6,367 nt of DNA from Muribaculaceae bacterium (GCA_023665245.1 JAMPEH010000139.1:1-6367), one strand, 5' to 3'; positions 1-6,312 are shown, numbered from the stretch's first letter. Notes: generated by a model not told the origin, from the letters alone. A program made the numbers and translations.

Positions 1-4
1 AATA

Positions 5-170
5 CCGTTTGATAGAGGCGCGGACGCCATGCGTACCGCGGAGCAAGGCCAGGCAGCCGCTCCGTGGGAGAGGGACGAGCCGCCGAAGGGGAAGGGGCCT
101 GCCTGGGCCCCCAGCCTGGGCCGTGGGATAACATCCCCCGGACTGTCACGAATCGTGGAGCGCTATCAGT
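5..170 (+). promoter_or_regulatory. Lysine riboswitch (L-box) aptamer
   Basis: The stretch carries the conserved landmarks of the lysine riboswitch in the right order. These are GATAGAGGCGCG at 11-22, GCCGAAGGGG at 82-91, GGACTGTCACG at 140-150 and GGAGCGCTATC at 157-167. GATAG (11-15) pairs with CTATC (163-167) to close helix P1. CACG (147-150) and CGTG (154-157) form the small hairpin expected before the 3' side of P1. In this class lysine binding stabilises P1. An intrinsic terminator follows 45 bases later and the regulated gene starts at 283, so this is a transcriptional OFF switch in which high lysine stops the transporter mRNA early. The promoter lies left of the window. The class was recognised by eye from conserved motifs; a covariance search against the Lysine family would settle it. 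Confidence 0.93.
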
Positions 171-211
171 TCGCCGTCCCGTTTGATACGGGCGGCGGGT
201 TTTGTCCTTGC

Positions 212-242
212 CGGGCGCTTCCATAGGGAGCGCCCGTTTTTT
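212..242 (+). terminator. Riboswitch expression-platform terminator
   Basis: CGGGCGCTTCC (212-222) pairs with GGGAGCGCCCG (226-236), one G-U pair included, around an ATA loop, and six T follow (237-242). This is an intrinsic terminator inside the leader. Its 5' arm (214-219) can instead pair with AGCGCT at 159-164, part of which forms the 3' side of riboswitch helix P1. Terminator and antiterminator are therefore mutually exclusive, as expected for lysine-controlled attenuation of the downstream transporter. Confidence 0.92.
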
Positions 243-282
243 GTGGTCTTACGGGTTCACTTGCAAGGAGGAAAAGAGAAAA

Positions 283-2016
283 ATGAGAACAAGAAGAAAC
301 CGTCTGGGCCTGATCGCGCTGATCGTGATGCTGATCTTCGCCTTGACCACCACCGCCCTGGCAGACAGTCCGGTGGACCAGATCGGCACCAAGTACATCG
401 AGTGCCCCGACTGCGGGACGCTGGGCGTCGTCCTGTCCGACGCTGGTGAGGCCGTCCCCTGCGAGACCTGCGCGGACAGCGGCGAGGTGGGCTATATCCA
501 CTCTCCCAGCAGCTTTTACAACACGGCCTGGTCCCTGCTGCCCCCGGTTATCGCCATTGCCCTGGCCCTTATCACCAAGGAGGTGTACTCCTCCCTGTTC
601 ATCGGCATCTTGGTGGGCGGGCTGCTGTACTCCAACTTCAGCTTTGAGGGCACGGTCCTCCACGCCTTCAACGACGGCATCGTGGCCTCTCTGTCCGACG
701 GCTACAACGTGGGCATCCTCATCTTCCTGGTCATCCTGGGGGCCATCGTGTGCCTGATGAACAAGGCGGGGGGCTCCGCCGCCTTCGGCCGCTGGGCTCA
801 GAAGAACATCAAGTCCCGGGTGGGTGCTCAGCTGGCCTCCATCGTGCTGGGCTGCCTCATCTTCATCGACGACTACTTCAACTGCCTCACCGTGGGCAGC
901 GTCATGCGGCCCGTCACCGACAAGCACAAGGTCTCCCGGGTCAAGCTGGCCTACCTCATCGACGCCACCGCCGCACCCATCTGCATCATCGCCCCTATCT
1001 CCTCCTGGGCTGCCGCCGTGGCCGCCTTCGCCGAGGACGGGCAGGGCCTCAACCTGTTCATCCGGGCCATCCCCTACAACTTTTACGCCCTGCTCACCAT
1101 CGTGATGATGGTGGGACTGGTAGTGCTCAACGTGGACTTCGGCCCCATGGCCAAGTATGAGAAGAATGCCGTGGAGAAGGGCGATCTGTTCTCCGGCTCC
1201 AACCCCTACGCCATGATGGATGACGAGGCCGACGAGGGCAAGGGCTCCGTGCTGGACCTGGTGCTGCCCATCGTGGTGCTGGTGGTGTGCTGCGTCATCG
1301 GCATGATCTACTCCGGCGGGTTCTTCTCCGGGGCCGATTTCGTCACCGCCTTTTCCGACTCCGACGCCTCTGTGGGCCTGATGCTGGGTTCCGCCTTCGG
1401 GCTGGTGTTCGCCATCGCTTACTACCTCATCCGCCGCTCCATGTCCTTCCGGGAGATCATGGGCTGCATCCCCGAGGGCTTCAAGGCCATGGTGCCCGCC
1501 ATCATGATCCTCACCTTCGCCTGGTCGCTGAAGAACATGACCGACTCCCTGGGCGCCAAGTACTTCGTGCGGGACTTCGTGTGGAGCAGCGCCTCCAGCG
1601 TGCAGATGTTCCTGCCGGTCATCGTGTTCGTCATCGGCTGCCTGCTGGCCTTCGCCACCGGCACCAGCTGGGGCACCTTCGGCGTGCTCATCCCCATCGT
1701 GCAGAGCGTGTTCGCCATGGACAACCCCCTGGCCATCATCTGCATCTCCGCCTGCATGGCCGGCGCGGTGTGCGGCGACCACTGCTCTCCCATCTCTGAC
1801 ACCACCATCATGGCCTCCGCCGGGGCCCAGTGCGACCACGTCAACCACGTGTCCACCCAGCTGCCCTACGCCATCTCCTGCGCGGTGATCTCGGGCGTCA
1901 CCTACATCATCGCGGGGCTGCTGGCCCACTTCGGCGCACCGGGGCTCATCGCCCTGCCCATCGGCATCGTGATGATGCTGGGGTTCCTGTTCGTGGTGAA
2001 AAAGCGCGCCGCCTGA
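283..2016 (+). CDS. lysW: NhaC-superfamily transporter, probable lysine permease (LysW-like)
   Basis: This is a 577-residue polytopic membrane protein of the NhaC Na+/H+ antiporter superfamily. Hallmarks are FIDDYFNCLTVG with the following MRP at about 194-210, ATGTSWGTFG at 458-467, and GDHCSPISDTTI at 498-509 with a following CDHVNHV. Roughly ten to twelve hydrophobic segments run from residue 84 to the end. Residues 1-27 look like a signal peptide (RTRR, hydrophobic core, ALA before D28) or a first membrane segment. They are followed by a hydrophilic stretch with CPDC (41-44) and CETC (60-63), a possible metal-binding knuckle outside the membrane. The ATG at 283 is chosen because AAGGAGG lies at 265-271 and upstream in-frame starts fall in the riboswitch terminator. 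NhaC-type genes behind L-boxes were predicted to be lysine transporters (LysW), so lysine uptake coupled to Na+ or H+ is the likely role. Family membership is sure; the substrate and symbol are inferred from the riboswitch. Confidence 0.9.
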   Translation: MRTRRNRLGLIALIVMLIFALTTTALADSPVDQIGTKYIECPDCGTLGVVLSDAGEAVPCETCADSGEVGYIHSPSSFYNTAWSLLPPVIAIALALITKEVYSSLFIGILVGGLLYSNFSFEGTVLHAFNDGIVASLSDGYNVGILIFLVILGAIVCLMNKAGGSAAFGRWAQKNIKSRVGAQLASIVLGCLIFIDDYFNCLTVGSVMRPVTDKHKVSRVKLAYLIDATAAPICIIAPISSWAAAVAAFAEDGQGLNLFIRAIPYNFYALLTIVMMVGLVVLNVDFGPMAKYEKNAVEKGDLFSGSNPYAMMDDEADEGKGSVLDLVLPIVVLVVCCVIGMIYSGGFFSGADFVTAFSDSDASVGLMLGSAFGLVFAIAYYLIRRSMSFREIMGCIPEGFKAMVPAIMILTFAWSLKNMTDSLGAKYFVRDFVWSSASSVQMFLPVIVFVIGCLLAFATGTSWGTFGVLIPIVQSVFAMDNPLAIICISACMAGAVCGDHCSPISDTTIMASAGAQCDHVNHVSTQLPYAISCAVISGVTYIIAGLLAHFGAPGLIALPIGIVMMLGFLFVVKKRAA

Positions 2017-2043
2017 CCGCCGGTGCAACGTTGCCTTTTCGCG

Positions 2044-2070
2044 AAAACTCCCCCGGACGGGGGAGTTTTT
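2044..2070 (+). terminator. Intrinsic terminator of the transporter gene
   Basis: CTCCCCC (2048-2054) pairs with GGGGGAG (2059-2065) around a GGAC loop. AAAA precedes the stem and a run of T follows from 2066. It lies 28 bases after the transporter stop codon, so the transporter appears to be a single-gene transcription unit. Confidence 0.9.
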
Positions 2071-2090
2071 GTTGCCCCGGAGCGGGCAAC
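2071..2090. repeat. Inverted repeat in the leader of the small gene
   Basis: GTTGCCC (2071-2077) and GGGCAAC (2084-2090) are perfect 7-base complements separated by CGGAGC. It directly follows the T-tract of the previous terminator and lacks its own T-tract, so it is not a second terminator. The same core occurs just upstream in the palindrome GCAACGTTGC (2025-2034), so alternative pairings exist. Its function is unknown. Confidence 0.6.
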
Positions 2091-2100
2091 TGCGGGGGCG

Positions 2101-2126
2101 TTATCCCTCTCCCGTGGGAGGGATAA
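2101..2126 (+). promoter_or_regulatory. Hairpin covering the ribosome binding site of the small gene
   Basis: TTATCCCTC (2101-2109) pairs with GAGGGATAA (2118-2126), leaving a short loop that may add two more pairs. The 3' arm contains the only good Shine-Dalgarno match for the ATG at 2131 (GGAGG, 2117-2121). Folding would hide the ribosome binding site. The pairing is read directly from the sequence; a regulatory role is inference. Confidence 0.55.
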
Positions 2127-2130
2127 AAGG

Positions 2131-2568
2131 ATGCAACAGACAAAACACTACGGGCTCAGCAAGCCGGAGATGAGCGACACCTTCGCCGTCGCGCCGCTGA
2201 ACGAGAACATGGACCTGGTGGACGCCGCGCTGGCCGGGATGGGCGGCCGGGTGGTGCGGCTGGAGAACTGCCGGGTCCTGCTGGGGTGCTACGGCGGCAC
2301 CGGGGAGAAGGAGACGCAGGTCATCCACCTGGGGGAACGGCCGGCGGCGGTGCTGGTCAGCTTCTACGCCACCCACCTGGGGTACATCGGGCTGACGATG
2401 GGCGAGGGCGCGGTGAGCCATGGCGGGGGGCTGATCTTCAAGCTGGTAGACGACGGGTTTTCGGTGACCGGCGTGTACAACCGCTCGCGGACGTTCTTCT
2501 ACATCGCATTTTTGGGAGATTGGCCCACCAAGGGCACGCCGTGCCCGGAGTGTATCCCGAAAGGCTGA
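2131..2568 (+). CDS. Small phage tail-fibre-like protein
   Basis: This is a 145-residue soluble protein without signal peptide or membrane segment. The N-terminus (HYGLSKPEMSDTF at 6-18, then NENMDLVDAAL at 24-34) resembles the short segment seen at the start of many Firmicutes prophage tail-fibre or tail-spike proteins, where Y-x-L-x-K-P-E and N-x-N-M-D-x-x-D recur. The rest (CYGGTGEKE, LGERPAAVLVSF, GGLIFKLVDDGFSV, RTFFYIAFLG) resembles the beta-rich module of such proteins in which a 'P-K-A-V-L-V' strand and a terminal 'Y-Y-Y-I-A' strand are typical. It is much shorter than a normal fibre and ends in a CPEC motif. The ATG at 2131 is preferred because GGAGG lies 9 bases upstream and an earlier in-frame start would run through the previous terminator. 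Neighbours are a transporter and an SLH protein, with no phage structural genes. It may be a domesticated phage gene. The resemblance is remembered, not searched. Confidence 0.72.
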   Translation: MQQTKHYGLSKPEMSDTFAVAPLNENMDLVDAALAGMGGRVVRLENCRVLLGCYGGTGEKETQVIHLGERPAAVLVSFYATHLGYIGLTMGEGAVSHGGGLIFKLVDDGFSVTGVYNRSRTFFYIAFLGDWPTKGTPCPECIPKG

Positions 2569-2576
2569 GGGCAAGG

Positions 2577-2610
2577 AAAGGCCCCCCGGCGAGAGCCGGG
2601 GGGCCTTTTT
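2577..2610 (+). terminator. Strong terminator between convergent genes, possibly bidirectional
   Basis: AAAGGCCCCCCGGC (2577-2590) and GCCGGGGGGCCTTT (2595-2608) form a perfect 14-bp stem around a GAGA loop, followed by T up to 2610. It starts 8 bases after the stop of the tail-fibre-like gene. The stem also lies 24 bases beyond the stop of the - strand SLH gene. Read on that strand it is followed by only TTTCC, so it may terminate both genes but is stronger on +. Confidence 0.92.
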
Positions 2611-2633
2611 GCGTTGATATCAGAGACTAAAGA

Positions 2634-5600
2634 TTAGTCAATGATGTAGATGCAGCACACGTAGCCCAGCTCGTTCAGCTCGAACACCAGGTCGTGACGG
2701 CCGTTGGTGCCCACGTTGTTGTGGTACTGCACAGCCGCGGACAGGGTGCTGTCATAGCTGGTCTGGAGGTCGAGGTTCACGATCTTGACGATGCAGTTGT
2801 CGGCGATGGTCAGGAAGCGATCGTTGCCACCGCTGATCTTCTGGGTCAGCACCTCACCGGAGATGGAGATATCACCATCAGCGTCATCACCCGCGACAAT
2901 GATCGGGGTGGCGAGACCAGTGAAGTTGCTCCCGTCGTCCTGGATGCCACAGTTGGCCTTGGCAACGTCATTGCTAGCAGCCAGGTCGGACACCTCCGCG
3001 ATGGCGGTGATGTAGCCCCGGTTGTTGCGGCTCTGGACCACGATCAGCTCGTGATCGGCCATGGCGGCCTCAATGGCCCGGTTCAGCTCATCATTCATGT
3101 TGGATACTTCCAGGGTGGCAGGCTGGCCATTCTTCAGAGCGTTGTAGGTGGAGTAGGTCTCGTAGGTCGCGCCGCGGCTCAGCACCAGGTAGGAGTCATC
3201 CACGGTGATGGTGGCCTGGTTGCGCAGGATGTACTCATTGTCGGCATCCTTGGCGTACACCAGCACGTAACTGGGATGATGCTCCAGCTGCTGATACAGG
3301 ATGTTGTCGCCGCCAGTAGCGCCAGTGACGGAGGGGATCTTCTTGAAGCCCTCATACACGCGGTAGGTCTTGTTCACGTTGGAGCCGGTGTTCTGGCCGG
3401 GGACGGTGTTGTAGCGGTACTCGTACTCCGCCACGAAGATGGTGGAGTTGCTGTTCATGTCCATAACCTCGGCATCGGTCAGGGTGTTGGCCATGCCCGG
3501 GTTCACCTTGTCGTCGTCGACCACGTCGCCCTTAACGCCCTTGGTGATGTTGGTGAAGCCGTCCATGTAGGTGTCAGCAACATCGCGGGAATCGTAGTCA
3601 GCGATGTACCAGTAGTTGTTGCCGTCGATGGACACCTGAGCGAACATCACCAGAGAGCCGAGACCCAGGTCCTCATAGACCCCGTTGGCCTTCCAAGCGT
3701 TATCAGCCTCGGTCAGACCGGTGAAGTACTTAAAGTTGCTCATGGTGAAGCTGATGGGATCAGTTACCTCAGCAGCGGCGATCTTGTTAAACTCGGCGGC
3801 GGTCATGTCGATGATCTGGAAGCTCTTGGTGGTGCCGTCGGTCATGAAAGCCTCAACAGTGGAGACATACTTGCCGGAGCCGATGCGATCAGCGTCGATG
3901 GAGGTGATGACGCCCACGGGGACCTCAACGCTAGTGACTTCCTTCATGCCCACGATATAGCCGTGATGATCCAGCACCAGGTCATAGGTGCGGCCAATCA
4001 GGTTGTTGTTGATGCCCAGACTATCGGACTTCACGTCGTAGTACTCCTTCAGGACGGCGGAGTCGCTGGTGAAGTCACGGGCGGCCAGGAAGGTGTTGCT
4101 GGCCATATAGGTCTTGCCGTTGTTGGCGATGACGCCCATCTTAGAGTCGCGGGCGCCCACGGTGGCGGTGATGGTCACCCGCTCAGTGGTGGGAGCGGTG
4201 GCCAGCATCTCAGAGTTGCCAATGAACTCGTTGGCGGTCTCGGGCACGTCAACCGGGGTCAGAGGGGCACGCTCGGGGCTGTCCACGCGATCCAGGTAGG
4301 TGCCATCGGCCGCGTCCTTATTAGCGCCTCTGTCGCCGTTGGGGGTCTGCACCAGGACCAGCTGGCCCACAGTGTAGCCGCGCTTGGAGTTGTTCAGGGT
4401 CAGGGTCTTCAGGGGGGCGTTCTCGCTGACGTCATAGCCGATAGCTACGTCAGCCTCAGCATTGCGGATGGTGTGGCCCGCGGTATCACGAATGGCCTCG
4501 CGGGTAGCTACCACCTTGCCCAGGAAGGTGTCGATGTACACGAAGTCCCAGGTGCCGTCATCAAGCTTATAGATCTCGGTGGTACGGCCGGTAGCGCCGA
4601 TGTAGTCCACGGTGGTGTGCAGGGCGTCCAGCTTGCCGGAACGAGCGGTGTGAGGGTTGTTGTTGTCGTTGGTGATGACTTCGTCGACGCGCTTGCCGTT
4701 CAGCCACTCACGGATCTTGCTCCACTCGATGGAGTCGTCCTTGTTGATGTCCTTGGTCAGGTTACACTCGGTGATGGAGTTGTCGTACACCTTGACCGGG
4801 GTCATGGAGACAGTGTAGGGGGCGTAAGGAGCGCTGGCGTTGAGGTCGGCGACCTTCTCCGCCACCCAAGCGTCATCAGAGTCAATGCGAGCGTCGATAA
4901 ACCTGGCGTTGACGATGGGAGTCTCACAGTTGGGGACGTACTTGGTACCCAGCGCCACGCTATCATTCGGCTGATCCTTGACCCAGGCGATGATGGGACG
5001 GCCATAGGTATCACGCTTCAGGGTGTCGTGCTTGCCGACCACGCTGAAGACCTCATACAGCAGGGTGCTATATACGGTCTCGGGATAAGCGACCTCAGTC
5101 AGGGTCTCGCCATTTTTCACATAGGTGGTGGTGGTATTGGCGGCGACCAGAACGTTCTTGGTGTACTGGGTCAGCATGTTGTACTGCACGGTGGGGATCT
5201 GGATGGCCTGGAAGATCATCTCGGCCACGCGCTCACGGGTAGCGGGCTGGCCCAGAGTGCCCTCGGCGATGTTCTGGGTCACACCCTCAAGGCGGGCGAT
5301 ACGGGCGGTCTGGATGGACCAGGTGGCGCCCTCGAACTCGTGGTTCTTGTCGTAGCCCACGGCGCGCAGGACCATGGCCAGCACTTCGTACCCGGTGATG
5401 TTGTCGTAGGGATTGAAGTAGCCAGCGTCGCCCTTGATCCACTCGGCGTTGGCACAGAAGTTCACGTAGGGAGCGAACCACTCGCTCTCGTGGACGTCGG
5501 CGAACCAGTTGTAGTCTTTGTAAATCTCAGGACCTTTCTCGCTGGTGTCGCCGGTGGCGGCGCGGTACAGCAGAGCCGCGACCTCACCACGGGTGATGGG

Positions 5601-5795
5601 ATCGGTGGGACGGAAGGTCCCGACGTCGTCACCCTTGACCACGCCCAGCGCGTCCAGCAGGTCAACCGCTTCCGCGTAGGTGGGGTTGATGCTGGCGCTG
5701 TCAGCGTAGCTGTTGGCGGCGTTGACGGTGACCATCAGGGAGAGGGCCATCATCATAGCCAGCACCAGTGCGAGAAACTTTTTCAGATTTCTCAT
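2634..5795 (-). CDS. SLH-domain surface (S-layer-type) protein
   Basis: This is a 1053-residue secreted protein. Residues 1-26 form a classic signal peptide (MRNLKK, a hydrophobic Ala/Leu/Met core, VNA before A27). Three SLH repeats follow: about 36-82 (FRPTDPITRGEVAALLYR), 92-148 (WFADV, WFAPYV, ITGYEVLAMVLR) and 155-200 (ATRERVAEMIF). SLH trimers usually anchor proteins to pyruvylated secondary cell-wall polymer. Residues 200-1053 are long, acidic, rich in Asp, Asn, Thr and Val, and look beta-rich; no enzymatic motif is recognised. No C-terminal anchor or sorting signal is seen, and the protein ends in CCIYIID. The ATG at 5795 is chosen over upstream in-frame codons because it starts the signal peptide and has AGGAGG 11 bases upstream (5812-5807). 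Strong codon bias suits an abundant protein. Structural S-layer protein is the best guess; a surface protein with another role remains possible. Confidence 0.93.
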   Translation of the reverse strand: MRNLKKFLALVLAMMMALSLMVTVNAANSYADSASINPTYAEAVDLLDALGVVKGDDVGTFRPTDPITRGEVAALLYRAATGDTSEKGPEIYKDYNWFADVHESEWFAPYVNFCANAEWIKGDAGYFNPYDNITGYEVLAMVLRAVGYDKNHEFEGATWSIQTARIARLEGVTQNIAEGTLGQPATRERVAEMIFQAIQIPTVQYNMLTQYTKNVLVAANTTTTYVKNGETLTEVAYPETVYSTLLYEVFSVVGKHDTLKRDTYGRPIIAWVKDQPNDSVALGTKYVPNCETPIVNARFIDARIDSDDAWVAEKVADLNASAPYAPYTVSMTPVKVYDNSITECNLTKDINKDDSIEWSKIREWLNGKRVDEVITNDNNNPHTARSGKLDALHTTVDYIGATGRTTEIYKLDDGTWDFVYIDTFLGKVVATREAIRDTAGHTIRNAEADVAIGYDVSENAPLKTLTLNNSKRGYTVGQLVLVQTPNGDRGANKDAADGTYLDRVDSPERAPLTPVDVPETANEFIGNSEMLATAPTTERVTITATVGARDSKMGVIANNGKTYMASNTFLAARDFTSDSAVLKEYYDVKSDSLGINNNLIGRTYDLVLDHHGYIVGMKEVTSVEVPVGVITSIDADRIGSGKYVSTVEAFMTDGTTKSFQIIDMTAAEFNKIAAAEVTDPISFTMSNFKYFTGLTEADNAWKANGVYEDLGLGSLVMFAQVSIDGNNYWYIADYDSRDVADTYMDGFTNITKGVKGDVVDDDKVNPGMANTLTDAEVMDMNSNSTIFVAEYEYRYNTVPGQNTGSNVNKTYRVYEGFKKIPSVTGATGGDNILYQQLEHHPSYVLVYAKDADNEYILRNQATITVDDSYLVLSRGATYETYSTYNALKNGQPATLEVSNMNDELNRAIEAAMADHELIVVQSRNNRGYITAIAEVSDLAASNDVAKANCGIQDDGSNFTGLATPIIVAGDDADGDISISGEVLTQKISGGNDRFLTIADNCIVKIVNLDLQTSYDSTLSAAVQYHNNVGTNGRHDLVFELNELGYVCCIYIID

Positions 5796-5806
5796 TGGAA
5801 TTGTTT

Positions 5807-5812
5807 CCTCCT
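5807..5812 (-). promoter_or_regulatory. Ribosome binding site of the SLH gene
   Basis: AGGAGG on the - strand, within AAAAAGGAGGAAA, lies 11 bases before the ATG at 5795. The transporter gene has the same 11-base gap. It decides the start of the SLH gene just ahead of the signal peptide. Confidence 0.85.
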
Positions 5813-5862
5813 TTTTGTTTTTAGCCGGAATTTTGTCACTTTTTGACGAAGAAAATGAACTG

Positions 5863-5879
5863 GGATAAGCCATCCTCTC
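5863..5879 (-). repeat. 17-base shared leader element, copy A
   Basis: Read on the - strand, these 17 bases (GAGAGGATGGCTTATCC) are identical to 6313-6329 read on the + strand. The 13 bases GGATGGCTTATCC can form a 4-bp stem with a GGCTT loop. This copy lies 67 bases before the SLH start codon. Confidence 0.8.
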
Positions 5880-6136
5880 AGGAGGTGAAAGGTGCGCCGC
5901 GCACGGCGTTCCGCTAGGGAATCGGTACCGTCCGCGCCGCATTCCACGGGAAAAACACTCCCGTGGAGCACAGGAGGGGGGTGCACCCGGAGACGGCAAG
6001 CGTGCGTGCGGCTGCGGCGGATCTGGCGGGCGCAGACGGGGCGCAGAGCCGAAAAAACGTCGGTAATCCTGCGGGAAGCCGCCGTTTCCCGCGATTTTTT
6101 CATAGACTGACACATTCCTATCTATCAGGGCGCACC

Positions 6137-6165
6137 ACTATATCTTGCGGAACGAAAAATTGAAA
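6137..6165 (-). promoter_or_regulatory. Candidate promoter of the SLH gene
   Basis: On the - strand TTTCAA (6165-6160) and TATAGT (6142-6137) are separated by 17 bases, a fair match to a housekeeping sigma promoter with a weak -35. It would start transcription near 6130. No better pair was seen closer to the gene. Confidence 0.4.
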
Positions 6166-6217
6166 AAGAGGATATTGTGTCCGCGCAACTTGCACCAATT
6201 CAGGCAACCGCTGGGTA

Positions 6218-6239
6218 TGTTACAGTTGTGTTACACTTG
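6218..6239 (+). repeat. Tandem 11-base direct repeat upstream of the + strand promoter
   Basis: TGTTACAGTTG (6218-6228) and TGTTACACTTG (6229-6239) match at 10 of 11 positions and abut exactly, so their centres are one helical turn apart. The second copy ends 11 bases before the -35 box. This geometry is typical of direct-repeat sites for OmpR/PhoB-type response regulators; TTACA spaced by 11 is reminiscent of Bacillus PhoP boxes. The identity of the regulator is unknown. Confidence 0.5.
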
Positions 6240-6250
6240 GGCTTGACCCA

Positions 6251-6280
6251 TTGACTTTTGCCCTCCAGAGTTGTTATAAT
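6251..6280 (+). promoter_or_regulatory. Strong sigma-70/SigA-type promoter for a gene beyond the right edge
   Basis: TTGACT (6251-6256) and a perfect TATAAT (6275-6280) are separated by 18 bases, and a further TTGAC lies at 6243-6247. Transcription would begin near 6287 and run out of the window. The transcript carries GGAGG at 6297-6301 and the shared 17-base element at 6313-6329. The gene it drives is not in the window. Confidence 0.78.
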
Positions 6281-6312
6281 GGCCCCAGCCTGAACGGAGG
6301 AACCGGACGGCG

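Larger units (their letters stand above)
5796..6130 (-). promoter_or_regulatory. Long structured leader of the SLH gene (candidate)
   Basis: These 335 or so bases between the candidate - strand promoter and the SLH start hold no convincing gene, although frames stay open because the region is GC-rich. Visible structure includes a 7-bp hairpin with arms at 6071-6077 and 6086-6092, an 8-bp hairpin with arms at 5943-5950 and 5960-5967, and a 5-bp GTGCG/CGCAC hairpin at 5892-5904. There is an anti-Shine-Dalgarno-like CCTCCT (5885-5880), and a 17-base element (5879-5863) that recurs at 6313-6329. Long, stable leaders are common for abundant surface proteins. I recognise no known riboswitch class here. 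Confidence 0.45.

Noticed and set aside
29..226. Short + strand open frame in the first 226 bases
   Set aside because: It lies across the riboswitch aptamer and its terminator, and has no ribosome binding site or recognisable product.
202..282. N-terminal extension of the transporter to an ATG-less upstream start
   Set aside because: It would begin inside the riboswitch terminator and place 27 extra residues before a good signal peptide. The ATG at 283 has a strong AAGGAGG site.
166..2028. A 620-codon open frame on the - strand, antisense to the transporter
   Set aside because: It is also register-aligned with the sense gene and is explained by the same missing codons. The peptide is low-complexity, rich in Gly, His and Asp, while the sense strand has clear NhaC motifs.
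2694..5846. A 1050-codon open frame on the + strand, antisense to the SLH gene
   Set aside because: It is in codon register with the SLH gene, so it stays open simply because that gene avoids TTA, CTA and TCA codons. Its peptide is a monotone of Val, Gly, Asp and His with no domain, and SLH domains and a signal peptide mark the other strand as real.
5796..6113. Upstream extension of the SLH gene frame by 106 codons, including an in-frame ATG at 5873
   Set aside because: The extension would bury the signal peptide. The ATG at 5873 has GAGAGG directly abutting it, with no usable spacing, whereas the ATG at 5795 has AGGAGG and starts the signal sequence.
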